DNA of 64,000 bases, from assembly GCF_023715685.1 (NCBI RefSeq), contig NZ_JAMBOQ010000006.1, forward strand, positions 92,398 through 156,397, given 5' to 3'. The first letter of the stretch is position 1. Each line of letters starts with the position of its first letter. The translations under genes and the position numbers were made by a program. Origin of the DNA: Priestia aryabhattai. GTDB lineage: Bacteria; Bacillota; Bacilli; Bacillales; Bacillaceae_H. The notes under the pieces were generated by a model, which did not search any database, was not told the origin of the DNA, and saw nothing but the letters and a program-made list of their open reading frames with translations. Positions 1 through 7,878 of the stretch are shown piece by piece.

Positions 1-158
1 AAGTGTATATGTCAATTCAATATGATACGCAGTCTCTGTTTGGACAGGCGCTTATTGTATTACTGGGAATGACTTCCGTTTTAAGTGTTCTACCATCTAT
101 TATTCGTGCTTTAAAGACGACTAAAGAGGTTGAAAATGATGAAACCTATAGTGCTTAA
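1..158 (+). CDS. C-terminal end of a membrane protein, probably EsaA/YueB
   Basis: An open frame enters from the left edge and stops at 156-158. The visible ~52 residues contain one hydrophobic segment (around LFGQALIVLLGMTSVLSVLP) followed by a short charged tail, as at the end of a polytopic membrane protein. The next gene looks like EssA and overlaps this one by about 20 bp. In Bacillus type VII (WXG100) secretion loci the gene before essA (yueC) is esaA (yueB), a large membrane protein, so that is the likely identity. The call rests mainly on context because the diagnostic part lies outside the window. Confidence 0.5.
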   Translation, partial: VYMSIQYDTQSLFGQALIVLLGMTSVLSVLPSIIRALKTTKEVENDETYSA

Positions 159-633
159 TAAGAAGATTGGAAGTATTGTTCTTATTTTTTCTCTTCTTTG
201 TTTCCCTATAGCAGCAGCGGCTGAAGCCGATGACGGAAACGTTGAAGGTATCAAACCAAATGTATATAAAGATGATCCGATTAAATTGGACCCTGAATCT
301 CTGCTAGAAAATAAAAAAGAAGTAGGCAATATTCCGGAGGAAATAAAAGATCTTACATTTGAAAAAGAGGAAGATGTAGAGAAAGAGAGCTTAAAAGAAA
401 GTCTTTTTGCGAACGCATCAGCTGAAGATAATACGATTTCTGCGAAAGCAAAAGAATATAACTTGTTTTCTTCTAAAAACACTTCCTACAAGAAAGATCG
501 AACAGAACAAACTGCTTCTGAAAAGTCATCAGACTTACAATGGTTTTATTTAGTATTGATTGGTGTGGGGGTTGTTGTATTATTTGCCGTTTTAATACCG
601 CGAATTAGCCCTCAGCCTTCTGCAAAAAAATGA
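136..633 (+). CDS. essA: Type VII secretion protein EssA (YueC family)
   Basis: About 165 residues with an N-terminal hydrophobic signal/anchor (residues ~12-30), an acidic extracytoplasmic middle and a second membrane span near the C-terminus (WFYLVLIGVGVVVLFAVLIP). This layout, and the motif region around SAKAKEYNLFSS, fit EssA, a small membrane component of the WXG100/ESX-type secretion machinery. An upstream TTG in frame is ignored: AAAGAGG at 123-129 is well spaced for ATG 136 (or 139). It overlaps the preceding gene, so the two are co-transcribed, and it ends at a strong terminator, so it is the last gene of the locus. Family assignment is from memory of the EssA pattern. Confidence 0.7.
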   Translation: MMKPIVLNKKIGSIVLIFSLLCFPIAAAAEADDGNVEGIKPNVYKDDPIKLDPESLLENKKEVGNIPEEIKDLTFEKEEDVEKESLKESLFANASAEDNTISAKAKEYNLFSSKNTSYKKDRTEQTASEKSSDLQWFYLVLIGVGVVVLFAVLIPRISPQPSAKK

Positions 634-668
634 AAAAACCTCGCTGTTAATCAACAGCGAGGTTTTTG
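634..668. terminator. Bidirectional terminator between essA and the 158-aa gene
   Basis: Ten-bp stem CCTCGCTGTT/AACAGCGAGG with a 4-nt loop, flanked by A5 and T5. It serves both converging genes. Confidence 0.85.
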
Positions 669-683
669 CGTATAGACGCAAAT

Positions 684-1160
684 TTATAGGCGGCGGAAGC
701 CTTCTTCAAACAAATAATCTTCTGCTTCTTCGTAAGATAAGAATGCTGCCTCTAAATTCAAGCCAGAATAAATATTCCACAGGTCATCTTCATGAACAAG
801 TAAAAGCGTTGCGTTGTCTGGGCCGTTCCAGCGCTGTTCATTTCCATTTCCTACAATAGCTTCTTCTCTAGCTGTATCAGGAAGGGTAGACAAAGATTCA
901 ATAGAAGCTTGAATAATTGAGCGAAGCTCTTCTTCTGTATAATCGCGGATATTCACAAGACCTTTGTCATTTGCTTCATACCCTTTTAAAAACCCTGCAT
1001 ATACAAAACCATTTCCGTTAGGATGCAGGTGATGCACAACAACCGTTTTATCGTACACGCTTTCTTCATAATGAAAATTCACGCGTCCTAAAGATACATC
1101 TTTTCGATGCAGCTCTGGAAACGATGAAATAATAGCTAATTTTTCGTCAAAACTAAGCAT
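684..1160 (-). CDS. Hypothetical cytoplasmic protein, 158 aa
   Basis: I do not recognise this family. The protein is acidic and soluble, with no signal peptide or membrane span, and has regularly spaced aromatic residues. ATG at 1160 is preferred over the upstream TTG because GAGGA lies 6 nt before it. It stands alone, converging on the type VII secretion locus through a shared terminator. No function is proposed. Confidence 0.75.
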   Translation of the reverse strand: MLSFDEKLAIISSFPELHRKDVSLGRVNFHYEESVYDKTVVVHHLHPNGNGFVYAGFLKGYEANDKGLVNIRDYTEEELRSIIQASIESLSTLPDTAREEAIVGNGNEQRWNGPDNATLLLVHEDDLWNIYSGLNLEAAFLSYEEAEDYLFEEGFRRL

Positions 1161-1447
1161 AGACAATCCTCATTTCTATTTAAATCATTTCATTTTCTGA
1201 AATGGTATAAGCTCTTTTATGATTCGGTTGATTATACCATATATAAAGAAAGACACATAATGCTTTTTCCAATGTGAACTTTTAAAAATATAACCCTTCG
1301 CATAAAGTGGCTGTCACTGTAAAGAAGAACACATCTTTTTCACTATAAAACTTAACAAAAAAGAGGCAGGGAATTCACAGCAAAAAAATAATATAAAGAG
1401 GTGGAAGAAAACTAGTTTTCAAACCTATCATAAGGAGGAATAAAAAA

Positions 1448-2602
1448 GTGAGATTACACGCTCTGTATAAAAAAACATGGGCAATGTCCCTGCTTGTTTT
1501 TGCTCTTTTAGTGAGCTTAACTCCTATTAGTCAAGCAGCCGCATCTTTATCTGTTGCACAAGCTCTTGAGAATCAAAACAACAGTGTACAAACGGTTAAA
1601 GGATATGTAGTAGGTCAACCTACAGGCACATCTACAGTTATTACGAGCAATTACTCAAACGATTATGCACTTGCTCTTGCTGACAGTTCAAATGAAACCA
1701 ACACAGACAAAATGGTATACGTTCAAATTCCTTCAAATTTACGAAGTACATTTGGACTTCAAAGTCACCCGGAGTTAAAAGGGAAAAGTCTTACTGTTAC
1801 AGGAACACTCACTCCTTATTTTTCACACCCAGGAATAAAATCAGTTACTTCTATCAGTACAGAAACAGGAGGAACTGATCCGACTCCAGATCCTACAGAG
1901 CCAACCATTCCAGTAGAAGACTATTATCGTACCGCAGCTGGAAAAACAGGAAACACCTTAAAAACAGAGCTTCATAACATTATTGACCATCACACAGAAC
2001 TATCGTATTCAGCCGTATGGGAAGCTTTAAAGAAAACGGATGAAGATCCAGCTAACGCAAATAACGTTATTTTGCTCTATACGGGGCGTTCACAGGCTAA
2101 GAGTACAAATGGAGGCGGAGTGGACGATTGGAATCGTGAGCACGTCTGGGCAAAGTCTCACGGGGATTTTGGAACAGCTATGGGGCCTGGAACAGACCTC
2201 CATCATTTACGTCCAACCGATGTGTCTGTAAACAGTACGAGAGGAAACTTAGATTTTGATAACGGAGGGACGGAACATAGCGAAGCACTCGGAAATTATT
2301 TTGACAGTGATTCATGGGAACCTCGAGATGAAGTAAAAGGTGACGTGGCTCGTATGTTGTTTTATATGGCTGTGCGCTATGAAGGCGATGTAAGTGATGA
2401 GCCTGACTTAGAACTTAATAACGTAGTGAATAATGGCACTGCTCCTTATCACGGAAAGGTATCTGTGCTTCTTCAATGGAACGCCCAAGACCCAGTAGAT
2501 GATCGAGAACGACGTAGAAATGATATTATTTATTCAGACTATCAGCATAACCGCAATCCATTTATTGATCATCCTGAATGGGTAAATGAGATTTGGAACT
2601 AA
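1448..2602 (+). CDS. Secreted endonuclease I-family nuclease (Bsn/YurI-like)
   Basis: A 384-residue exported nuclease. Residues 1-31 form a signal peptide (positive n-region, hydrophobic core, AxA-type end). Residues ~32-135 resemble the OB-fold-like module found ahead of nuclease domains in YhcR-type proteins. A Pro/Thr-rich linker (~138-155) follows, then an endonuclease I domain with the hallmark EHVWAKSHG and DLHHLRPTD motifs; the His-rich part is the expected metal/catalytic site. Start is GTG behind AAGGAGG. B. subtilis Bsn lacks the N-terminal module, so this is a longer variant. Likely role: breakdown of extracellular nucleic acid for nutrients. The secreted beta-amylase follows closely on the same strand. 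Confidence 0.88.
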   Translation: MRLHALYKKTWAMSLLVFALLVSLTPISQAAASLSVAQALENQNNSVQTVKGYVVGQPTGTSTVITSNYSNDYALALADSSNETNTDKMVYVQIPSNLRSTFGLQSHPELKGKSLTVTGTLTPYFSHPGIKSVTSISTETGGTDPTPDPTEPTIPVEDYYRTAAGKTGNTLKTELHNIIDHHTELSYSAVWEALKKTDEDPANANNVILLYTGRSQAKSTNGGGVDDWNREHVWAKSHGDFGTAMGPGTDLHHLRPTDVSVNSTRGNLDFDNGGTEHSEALGNYFDSDSWEPRDEVKGDVARMLFYMAVRYEGDVSDEPDLELNNVVNNGTAPYHGKVSVLLQWNAQDPVDDRERRRNDIIYSDYQHNRNPFIDHPEWVNEIWN

Positions 2603-2604
2603 TG

Positions 2605-2636
2605 AAGAAGGCGTCCTGGCAGGGCGTCTTTTTTTA
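2605..2636 (+). terminator. Terminator after the nuclease gene
   Basis: Seven-bp stem GGCGTCC/GGGCGTC with two G-T pairs, followed by T7. It separates the nuclease from the amylase only partly, being a moderate hairpin. Confidence 0.6.
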
Positions 2637-2705
2637 TAAAAGAAAAAGGAAAAAACCAAAATCCGCCGAATACCTATAGGTGATTTTGAAAAATGGAGGG
2701 AAGAT

Positions 2706-4343
2706 ATGAAACAGCTATGTAAAAAAGGATCGGCTTTCGTTTTGATGGCCATTTTTGTTAGCGTTTTCATTTTGAATCCAATTAATGGAGCGGCTGCCGT
2801 AGATGGAAAATCAATGAATCCGGGTTATAAAACCTATTTAATGGCGCCGTTAAAAAAGGTAACAGACTATACGACATGGGAAGTGTTTGAGAACGATTTA
2901 CGCAAAGCGAAACAAAATGGATTTTATGCAGTGACAGTAGACTTCTGGTGGGGAGATATGGAGAAAAACGGTGATCAGCAGTTCGATTTTTCCTATGCTC
3001 AGCGTTTTGCTCAAGCTGCTCGTAATGCGGGTATAAAGATCGTTCCAATTATTTCTACTCATCAGTGCGGCGGTAATGTAGGAGATGATTGTAACGTTCC
3101 GCTTCCGTCTTGGGTATGGAACTTAAAAAGTGATGACAGCCTTTACTTTAAATCTGAAACAGGTACGATAAATAAAGAAACGCTAAGCCCGCTTGCAACC
3201 GACGTTATTTCTAAGCAATATGGAGAGCTCTATACGGCATTTGCGCAAGCGTTAGCACCTTATAAAGACGTGATTGCTAAAATCTATTTATCCGGAGGTC
3301 CTGCAGGTGAAATTCGTTATCCGTCCTATACAGCAGCAGACGGAACCGGCTATCCGTCTAGAGGGAAATTTCAAGTGTATACGAACTTCGCCAAAAGCAA
3401 GTTTCAATCATATGCTTTGACTAAATACGGTTCACTCGCCGGCGTTAATCAGGCATGGGGAACCAATTTAACCTCTATATCGCAAATTTTACCGCCATCA
3501 GATGGCTATCAGTTCTTAAAAGATGGTTATTCAACAGCTTATGGAAAAGATTTCTTAGCGTGGTATCAAGGAGCTTTGGAAGATCACACAAAACGTATTG
3601 GACAGTTAGCTCATCAGGCTTTTGATTCCACCTTTAACGTACCAATCGGTGCAAAAGTGGCAGGAATCCATTGGCAATACAATAATCCGACGATTCCTCA
3701 TGCTGCAGAAAAACCGGCTGGATACAATGATTACAATGCGCTTTTAGATGCGTTTAAAACAGCTAAATTAGATATCACTTTTACGTGTTTAGAAATGACG
3801 GACAGCGGAAGTTATCCGGAATATTCTATGCCAAAGACGCTTGTACGCCAAGTAGCAGGTATTGCGAATGCAAAAGGAATTGTTTTAAATGGAGAAAATG
3901 CTTTAACTATAGGCAGTGAAGATCAATATAAAAAAGCAGCTGAAATGGCCTTTAACTATAATTTTGCAGGATTTACTTTGCTTCGTTTCTACGATGTAAT
4001 TAACAATGATACGCTTATGGGGCAATTTAAAAATACTTTGGGCGTTACACCAGTTGCGCAAACGGTTGTAGTAAAAAATGCGCCAGCTACAGTAGGAGAA
4101 ACGGTTTATATTGTTGGAGACAGAGCTGAGCTAGGTCAGTGGGATACGTCCATTTATCCAATTAAATTAACATACAATTCATCTACAGCTGATTGGAGAG
4201 GCACCGTTTATTTTCCTGCGAGTCAAAATGTTCAATTTAAAGCAATTGTGAAGAAGGCTGATGGCTCGTTAAAAGCATGGCAGCCTGCACAGCAATATTG
4301 GAGCGTGCCGTCGACAACAACAACTTATACAGATAATTGGTAA
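2706..4343 (+). CDS. Secreted beta-amylase with C-terminal starch-binding domain
   Basis: 545 residues, the length known for Bacillus beta-amylases (EC 3.2.1.2), which release maltose from non-reducing ends of starch. A signal peptide covers residues 1-30. The GH14 barrel shows the mobile loop HQCGGNVGDDC, the general-acid Glu in GPAGEIRYPS and the general-base Glu in LNGENALT. A CBM20 starch-binding domain fills the last ~100 residues (from about TPVAQTVVV to the terminal TYTDNW). ATG at 2706 has GGAGG just upstream. It has its own strong terminator. The close pairing with a secreted nuclease suggests a scavenging role in stationary phase. Confidence 0.96.
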   Translation: MKQLCKKGSAFVLMAIFVSVFILNPINGAAAVDGKSMNPGYKTYLMAPLKKVTDYTTWEVFENDLRKAKQNGFYAVTVDFWWGDMEKNGDQQFDFSYAQRFAQAARNAGIKIVPIISTHQCGGNVGDDCNVPLPSWVWNLKSDDSLYFKSETGTINKETLSPLATDVISKQYGELYTAFAQALAPYKDVIAKIYLSGGPAGEIRYPSYTAADGTGYPSRGKFQVYTNFAKSKFQSYALTKYGSLAGVNQAWGTNLTSISQILPPSDGYQFLKDGYSTAYGKDFLAWYQGALEDHTKRIGQLAHQAFDSTFNVPIGAKVAGIHWQYNNPTIPHAAEKPAGYNDYNALLDAFKTAKLDITFTCLEMTDSGSYPEYSMPKTLVRQVAGIANAKGIVLNGENALTIGSEDQYKKAAEMAFNYNFAGFTLLRFYDVINNDTLMGQFKNTLGVTPVAQTVVVKNAPATVGETVYIVGDRAELGQWDTSIYPIKLTYNSSTADWRGTVYFPASQNVQFKAIVKKADGSLKAWQPAQQYWSVPSTTTTYTDNW

Positions 4344-4381
4344 AACAAAGCCGCATAGCGTTTGCTATGCGGCTTTGTTTT
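4342..4381. terminator. Strong bidirectional terminator, beta-amylase/msrA
   Basis: About 17-bp stem (AAAACAAAGCCGCATAGC and its complement) with a GTTT loop; A-rich on one side and T-rich on the other. It overlaps the amylase stop codon and ends just before the msrA stop. Confidence 0.9.
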
Positions 4382-4394
4382 GAATACAGGAAGT

Positions 4395-4910
4395 TTATTT
4401 CCAGTTAGTTTGAATAAATTCATCCCGACCGGACTTAGCGCGGTCTTCTTTATAGTGGTCTGGATTTTTCTTGTGAAAATCTTGATGATACTCTTCGGCT
4501 TCATAAAACTTAGAGGCAGGAAGGATGCTTGTCACGATTGGTTTTTTAAAACGTCCGCTTTTTGCGACCTCTAGCTTCGTCTCTTCAGCTGCCTGTTTTT
4601 GACTATCGTTATGGTAAAAAATTGCTGTCCGATATTGCGAACCGCGATCTTGGAATTGACCTCCGTCATCTGTTGGATCAATTTGTGGCCAATAAAGATC
4701 TAATAAACGCTTATAGGGAAATACTTCAGGGTCAAATGTAATTTGAACCACTTCGTAGTAACCGCTTGTGCCAGATTTCACTTGCTCATAAGTAGGGTTA
4801 TCCACAGTTCCCCCCATATATCCTGATACAATGCCGTGAATACCTTCTAGCTCTTCAAAAGGTGTAACCATACACCAGAAACATCCACCTGCAAATGTAG
4901 CTTTTTCCAT
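4395..4910 (-). CDS. msrA: Peptide methionine sulfoxide reductase MsrA
   Basis: 171 residues. The N-terminal GGCFWC motif holds the catalytic Cys10, which reduces methionine-S-sulfoxide in proteins. The QIDPTDDGGQFQDRGSQYR block is the conserved substrate-binding region. No MsrB domain is fused and no msrB is adjacent. ATG 4910 follows GAGGGA. This is a single-gene unit facing the amylase. Confidence 0.95.
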   Translation of the reverse strand: MEKATFAGGCFWCMVTPFEELEGIHGIVSGYMGGTVDNPTYEQVKSGTSGYYEVVQITFDPEVFPYKRLLDLYWPQIDPTDDGGQFQDRGSQYRTAIFYHNDSQKQAAEETKLEVAKSGRFKKPIVTSILPASKFYEAEEYHQDFHKKNPDHYKEDRAKSGRDEFIQTNWK

Positions 4911-5278
4911 ACGTAATCCCTCACTTACTCCGTTGTTATGAAGGGTATTATATCAAATTTATATTAAAACAGCTAGAAAAGGATTTGTAGGTTGTGTAAA
5001 AGCTGTGGATAAAGGTAAATATCCACAGCTTTTACACAATAAACTCTACTTTTTTGAAGATTGAAAAATGAAGGAGAGAATAAAGAAAAAATGATAGAAT
5101 AGATGAGATGTATATATCGATGTAGAAGAGATTGCGCGACAGAAGTGCAATTTACGCGCAGTATTTTAGGGTGCCGATGTCATCTATATAAGTAAATTGA
5201 GTACGCTATTAATAAGGGGTAAGAAACAGCATATTCGCGCTGTTAAATAAATATACAAAGATAATAGGAGAGTTGAAT
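4911..5278. other. Intergenic region with DnaA-box palindrome and structured leader
   Basis: This 368-bp gap holds no gene. Two structures stand out. The first is a 20-bp perfect inverted repeat at 4992-5011/5020-5039 around an 8-nt spacer. The second is a nested inverted repeat in front of the next gene: ATAGATGA at 5099-5106 pairs with TCATCTAT at 5180-5187, enclosing TGCGCG at 5133-5138 and CGCGCA at 5155-5160. A Shine-Dalgarno (AGGAG) precedes ATG 5279. Confidence 0.7.
4992..5039. repeat. 20-bp perfect inverted repeat containing opposed DnaA boxes
   Basis: The arms are exactly complementary over 20 bp with loop AAGGTAAA. The left arm ends in TGTGGATAA (5004-5012), a consensus DnaA box on the minus strand. 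The right arm begins ATATCCACA (5019-5027), one mismatch from consensus on the plus strand. It has no long T-run, so it is not a typical terminator, although it could end msrA-upstream transcription. Confidence 0.75.
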
Positions 5279-6625
5279 ATGTTACAAGATAATCTCATCC
5301 TAGAGCACTATGGATTAAACGAATTAAATTTTGATACGATCAAAAGCTACCGGGATCGATTTGCTGAAGTAAAACCAGCTCATCCTTGGAATGCGCTTGA
5401 AACAAAGGAGTTTTTATACAAAGTAGGAGCTTGGGGAAAGGTTAGAGATACCCATAAAGAAGGGGTCACACTCGCAGGCCTGCTTTTATTCAGTGAAGAA
5501 CGGATTATTACAGAAGTTTTACCACAATACTTTTTAGAATACCGGGAAAGTAAAGGGAATGAAGAATGGACAGAGCGCTTTACCTCTCAAGACGGGACTT
5601 GGTCAGGAAATATTTTTGATTTTTATTTTCATATTCATGAAATTGTTCGTAATAGCGAACCCCAGCCGTCAATCGCTTCCTCTTTAACAGAAGTTTTAAT
5701 CAATATGCTTATTCATGCAGATTATAATGGCGAGGGCGGCGTTATTTTAGAAAAGCAACCTTCTTATTACGTTTTTTCTAACCCTGGTCTTTTATTAGTA
5801 CCTTCAGATTCAGTTTTTAGCAATACCGTTAGTCAGCTTCGAAACCCAAATATCGTTAAGTTATTCAGTTTACTAGGGCTATGTGAACGTTCGGGCTCTG
5901 GTTTGAAAAAAGTAAAGCAAAATTGGAGCTTGCATCATTATAAAACGCCGGCTATTGATCAAGATGCTTCTATGCATCGTACAGTGGTTACTTTATCTCT
6001 GTCCACTCAAGAAAGACAGGTGAGTTCTTCTGAAAAAGACACTTATAATACGTCCATAACCGGTTCGGGAAATAATTTTAAAGGTGTCGAAAAATATCAA
6101 AATACACCTAAAAACAATGTCGAAATAAACTCCTATAATAAAAATGACAACTCCTATAATAAAGGTGATGAAGAGTTAATAGAGGAGTTAGAGTCATATA
6201 ATAACGATGAAAACTCCTGTAATAAAGGAGAGAACTGCTATAATAGTGGGTATAACCCCTATAATAAAGAAGTTGACTCCTATAATAATATTTATAACTC
6301 CTATAATAAAGAACCGAAAGATGATTTGTCTAATTCAGTGAATGTTGAGGATATTGATACGAAGTTATGGGATATTGCAGCGCTGGCTCGTGAAAAAAAA
6401 CGGCTTTCGCCGAATCAGATGGAGCATATTATTCTTGAGTTATGCAAAGAAAAACCGCTCATGCTTAAAGAGTTTGCTTATTTATTAGAAAGAACGCCGG
6501 ATGGAGTACGTAATAATTATTTAACAAAGCTATTACGAAAAGGACAATTACAGTTAAAATATCCAAATCAGCCAAACCATCCAAAGCAGGCATATTTATT
6601 TAATAAGAAAGAAATAGAGAAGTAA
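5279..6625 (+). CDS. ATP-binding (RecG-like HATPase_c_4) winged-helix protein with a heptapeptide repeat
   Basis: 448 residues. The first ~240 match the pattern of Schlafen/AlbA-associated proteins with a HATPase_c_4 fold: SLTEVLINMLIHADY (the N/H-rich ATP-site helix), FSNPG, then RNPNIVKLFSLLGLCERSGSG. Residues ~280-345 are a low-complexity linker built of seven-residue units of the type SYNKxxx, encoded by a 21-bp DNA repeat. Residues ~365-448 look like a winged helix (RNNYLTKLLRKGQLQLKYPN). The N-terminal AlbA_2 part appears shortened. ATG 5279 is chosen over TTG 5273 because AGGAG at 5266-5270 is only 2 nt from the TTG. Probably a regulator; its target is unknown. Confidence 0.75.
   Translation: MLQDNLILEHYGLNELNFDTIKSYRDRFAEVKPAHPWNALETKEFLYKVGAWGKVRDTHKEGVTLAGLLLFSEERIITEVLPQYFLEYRESKGNEEWTERFTSQDGTWSGNIFDFYFHIHEIVRNSEPQPSIASSLTEVLINMLIHADYNGEGGVILEKQPSYYVFSNPGLLLVPSDSVFSNTVSQLRNPNIVKLFSLLGLCERSGSGLKKVKQNWSLHHYKTPAIDQDASMHRTVVTLSLSTQERQVSSSEKDTYNTSITGSGNNFKGVEKYQNTPKNNVEINSYNKNDNSYNKGDEELIEELESYNNDENSCNKGENCYNSGYNPYNKEVDSYNNIYNSYNKEPKDDLSNSVNVEDIDTKLWDIAALAREKKRLSPNQMEHIILELCKEKPLMLKEFAYLLERTPDGVRNNYLTKLLRKGQLQLKYPNQPNHPKQAYLFNKKEIEK
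6123..6318 (+). repeat. In-frame 21-bp tandem repeat array, core CTCCTATAATAAA
   Basis: Copies of the core start at 6130, 6151, 6193, 6214, 6235, 6256, 6277 and 6298, each an exact multiple of 21 bp apart; the slot at 6172 is degenerate. Each unit encodes seven residues, so gain or loss of units keeps the frame. Spacer halves between cores differ, whereas the cores are nearly identical. Confidence 0.9.
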
Positions 6626-6786
6626 ATCAAGCAACCGATAGAACATATAAAGATTAGGCTGAAAAAATTGATAAGGGCGAGTTTGCTGAAAGCTACAGAT
6701 CTAAGGGAGAAATTCACCATAAAGTTGCCAAGCTGCCAGACTCTCTTTATATGAGTTCTGGCTCGTATAAAGGAGGAAAAAAGAGT

Positions 6787-7683
6787 GTGAAAAGCAAGTG
6801 CGTTCTTATTTTTCTGGTGGTTGTATGGTTGTTTAATATGGGGAAAGGAATAGGGTGTGAATCAAAGGTGAATGCAGAGATGAATATACCGCTGTCGACG
6901 TGGGTGTGGGATACAAAAAAATGGATGTTGCACCAAGAGGCTATCCTCGAAAAACTTCAAGAAAAAAAGGTCACAAAGGTTTATTTACAAATTGATACTC
7001 ATTTTTCATTCTTCGTATATAAGCATTTTATTGAACAAGCGCAAGTCCAGGGTATAAGTGTTTACGCACTTGACGGCGCTCCTTATTGGATAGGGACTTC
7101 TGGTATAGAAAAGCAAGACGCATTTTTTAATTGGATAAAAGCTTACCAAGCAGAAGCGGAAGAACTACAGCAATTTTCAGGGGTTCATTTGGATGTAGAG
7201 CCATATTTGTATAAAAGCTGGGGAAATAATCGAGCGAAAAGTATTCTGCAGTACCAATATGTCATTTCTCAAGCCGTTGTACAGTCTCGTCAGTTAGACT
7301 TGCCGCTTGCTGTAGATATACCGTTCTGGTTTGACGAAGTTCCCTTCAAAAATAGCAACGGTTCTGGTTCGCTGGGGCGGTGGGTTATTCAATACGCTGA
7401 TGAAGTCACAATCATGGGGTACCGAAACCACGCAGGTAAAGAAAACGGTATTGCTGAAATAACGGAAAATGAACGCAAGTGGGGGCGTGTGCTATCCACT
7501 CCAATTGAAATAGGGGTAGAAACGATGTCCTCAGATGAAGGAGAATACATTTCTTTTTCCGCTAAAGGAGAAGAAATGATGATGCAAGAGCTGGATATTC
7601 TGCTTACGGAGTGTCAAGCTAAAAATCCTCCAAGCAGTATAGCTGTTCATCGTTTTGATAGCTGGCTACAGATGAAGCCATGA
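6787..7683 (+). CDS. Secreted/anchored protein with putative glycosidase-like barrel
   Basis: About 298 residues from GTG 6787, which sits 9 nt after AAAGGAGG; the ATG at 6751 lies upstream of that site and is rejected. Residues ~4-20 form a hydrophobic signal segment. The rest alternates strands and helices in a pattern suggesting a TIM barrel: VYLQIDTH, GVHLDVEPY, LAVDIPFWF, VTIMGYRN. The D-x-E in HLDVEPY sits where glycoside hydrolases of the GH18 type place catalytic acids, but I cannot assign a family. It follows the winged-helix gene by ~160 bp and ends at a strong terminator. Confidence 0.7.
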   Translation: MKSKCVLIFLVVVWLFNMGKGIGCESKVNAEMNIPLSTWVWDTKKWMLHQEAILEKLQEKKVTKVYLQIDTHFSFFVYKHFIEQAQVQGISVYALDGAPYWIGTSGIEKQDAFFNWIKAYQAEAEELQQFSGVHLDVEPYLYKSWGNNRAKSILQYQYVISQAVVQSRQLDLPLAVDIPFWFDEVPFKNSNGSGSLGRWVIQYADEVTIMGYRNHAGKENGIAEITENERKWGRVLSTPIEIGVETMSSDEGEYISFSAKGEEMMMQELDILLTECQAKNPPSSIAVHRFDSWLQMKP

Positions 7684-7688
7684 CAATG

Positions 7689-7722
7689 AAAAGACCGCTG
7701 CATCGCTGCAGCGGTCTTTTTG
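7689..7722 (+). terminator. Terminator after the barrel-like gene
   Basis: Twelve-bp stem AAGACCGCTGCA/TGCAGCGGTCTT with a TCGC loop, then T5. Confidence 0.88.
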
Positions 7723-7878
7723 GGTTTAGGGAGTATAGATACAATATAGCCATTTTATTAAAGGACTATACATAAAAAAAGTAACCATTTAAAAAATGGC
7801 TACTCACACAAAGGGGGGGGAACTTAATCTTATCATTCCCACTTTTTCTAAAAGATATTCCTCTTTTAACCTGTTTTT

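Noticed and set aside
111..482. 123-aa minus-strand frame antisense to essA
   Set aside because: Composition mirrors the charged essA sequence and there is no start signal; it is a shadow.
6130..6310. Eight internal promoters from the repeated TATAAT
   Set aside because: The hexamer is part of the repeat core; matching -35 elements at 17 bp are absent and the coding explanation (SYNK) suffices.
6123..6318. CRISPR array
   Set aside because: The 21-bp period has repeat cores of ~13 bp with 8-bp gaps, lies inside a continuous reading frame, and there are no cas genes.
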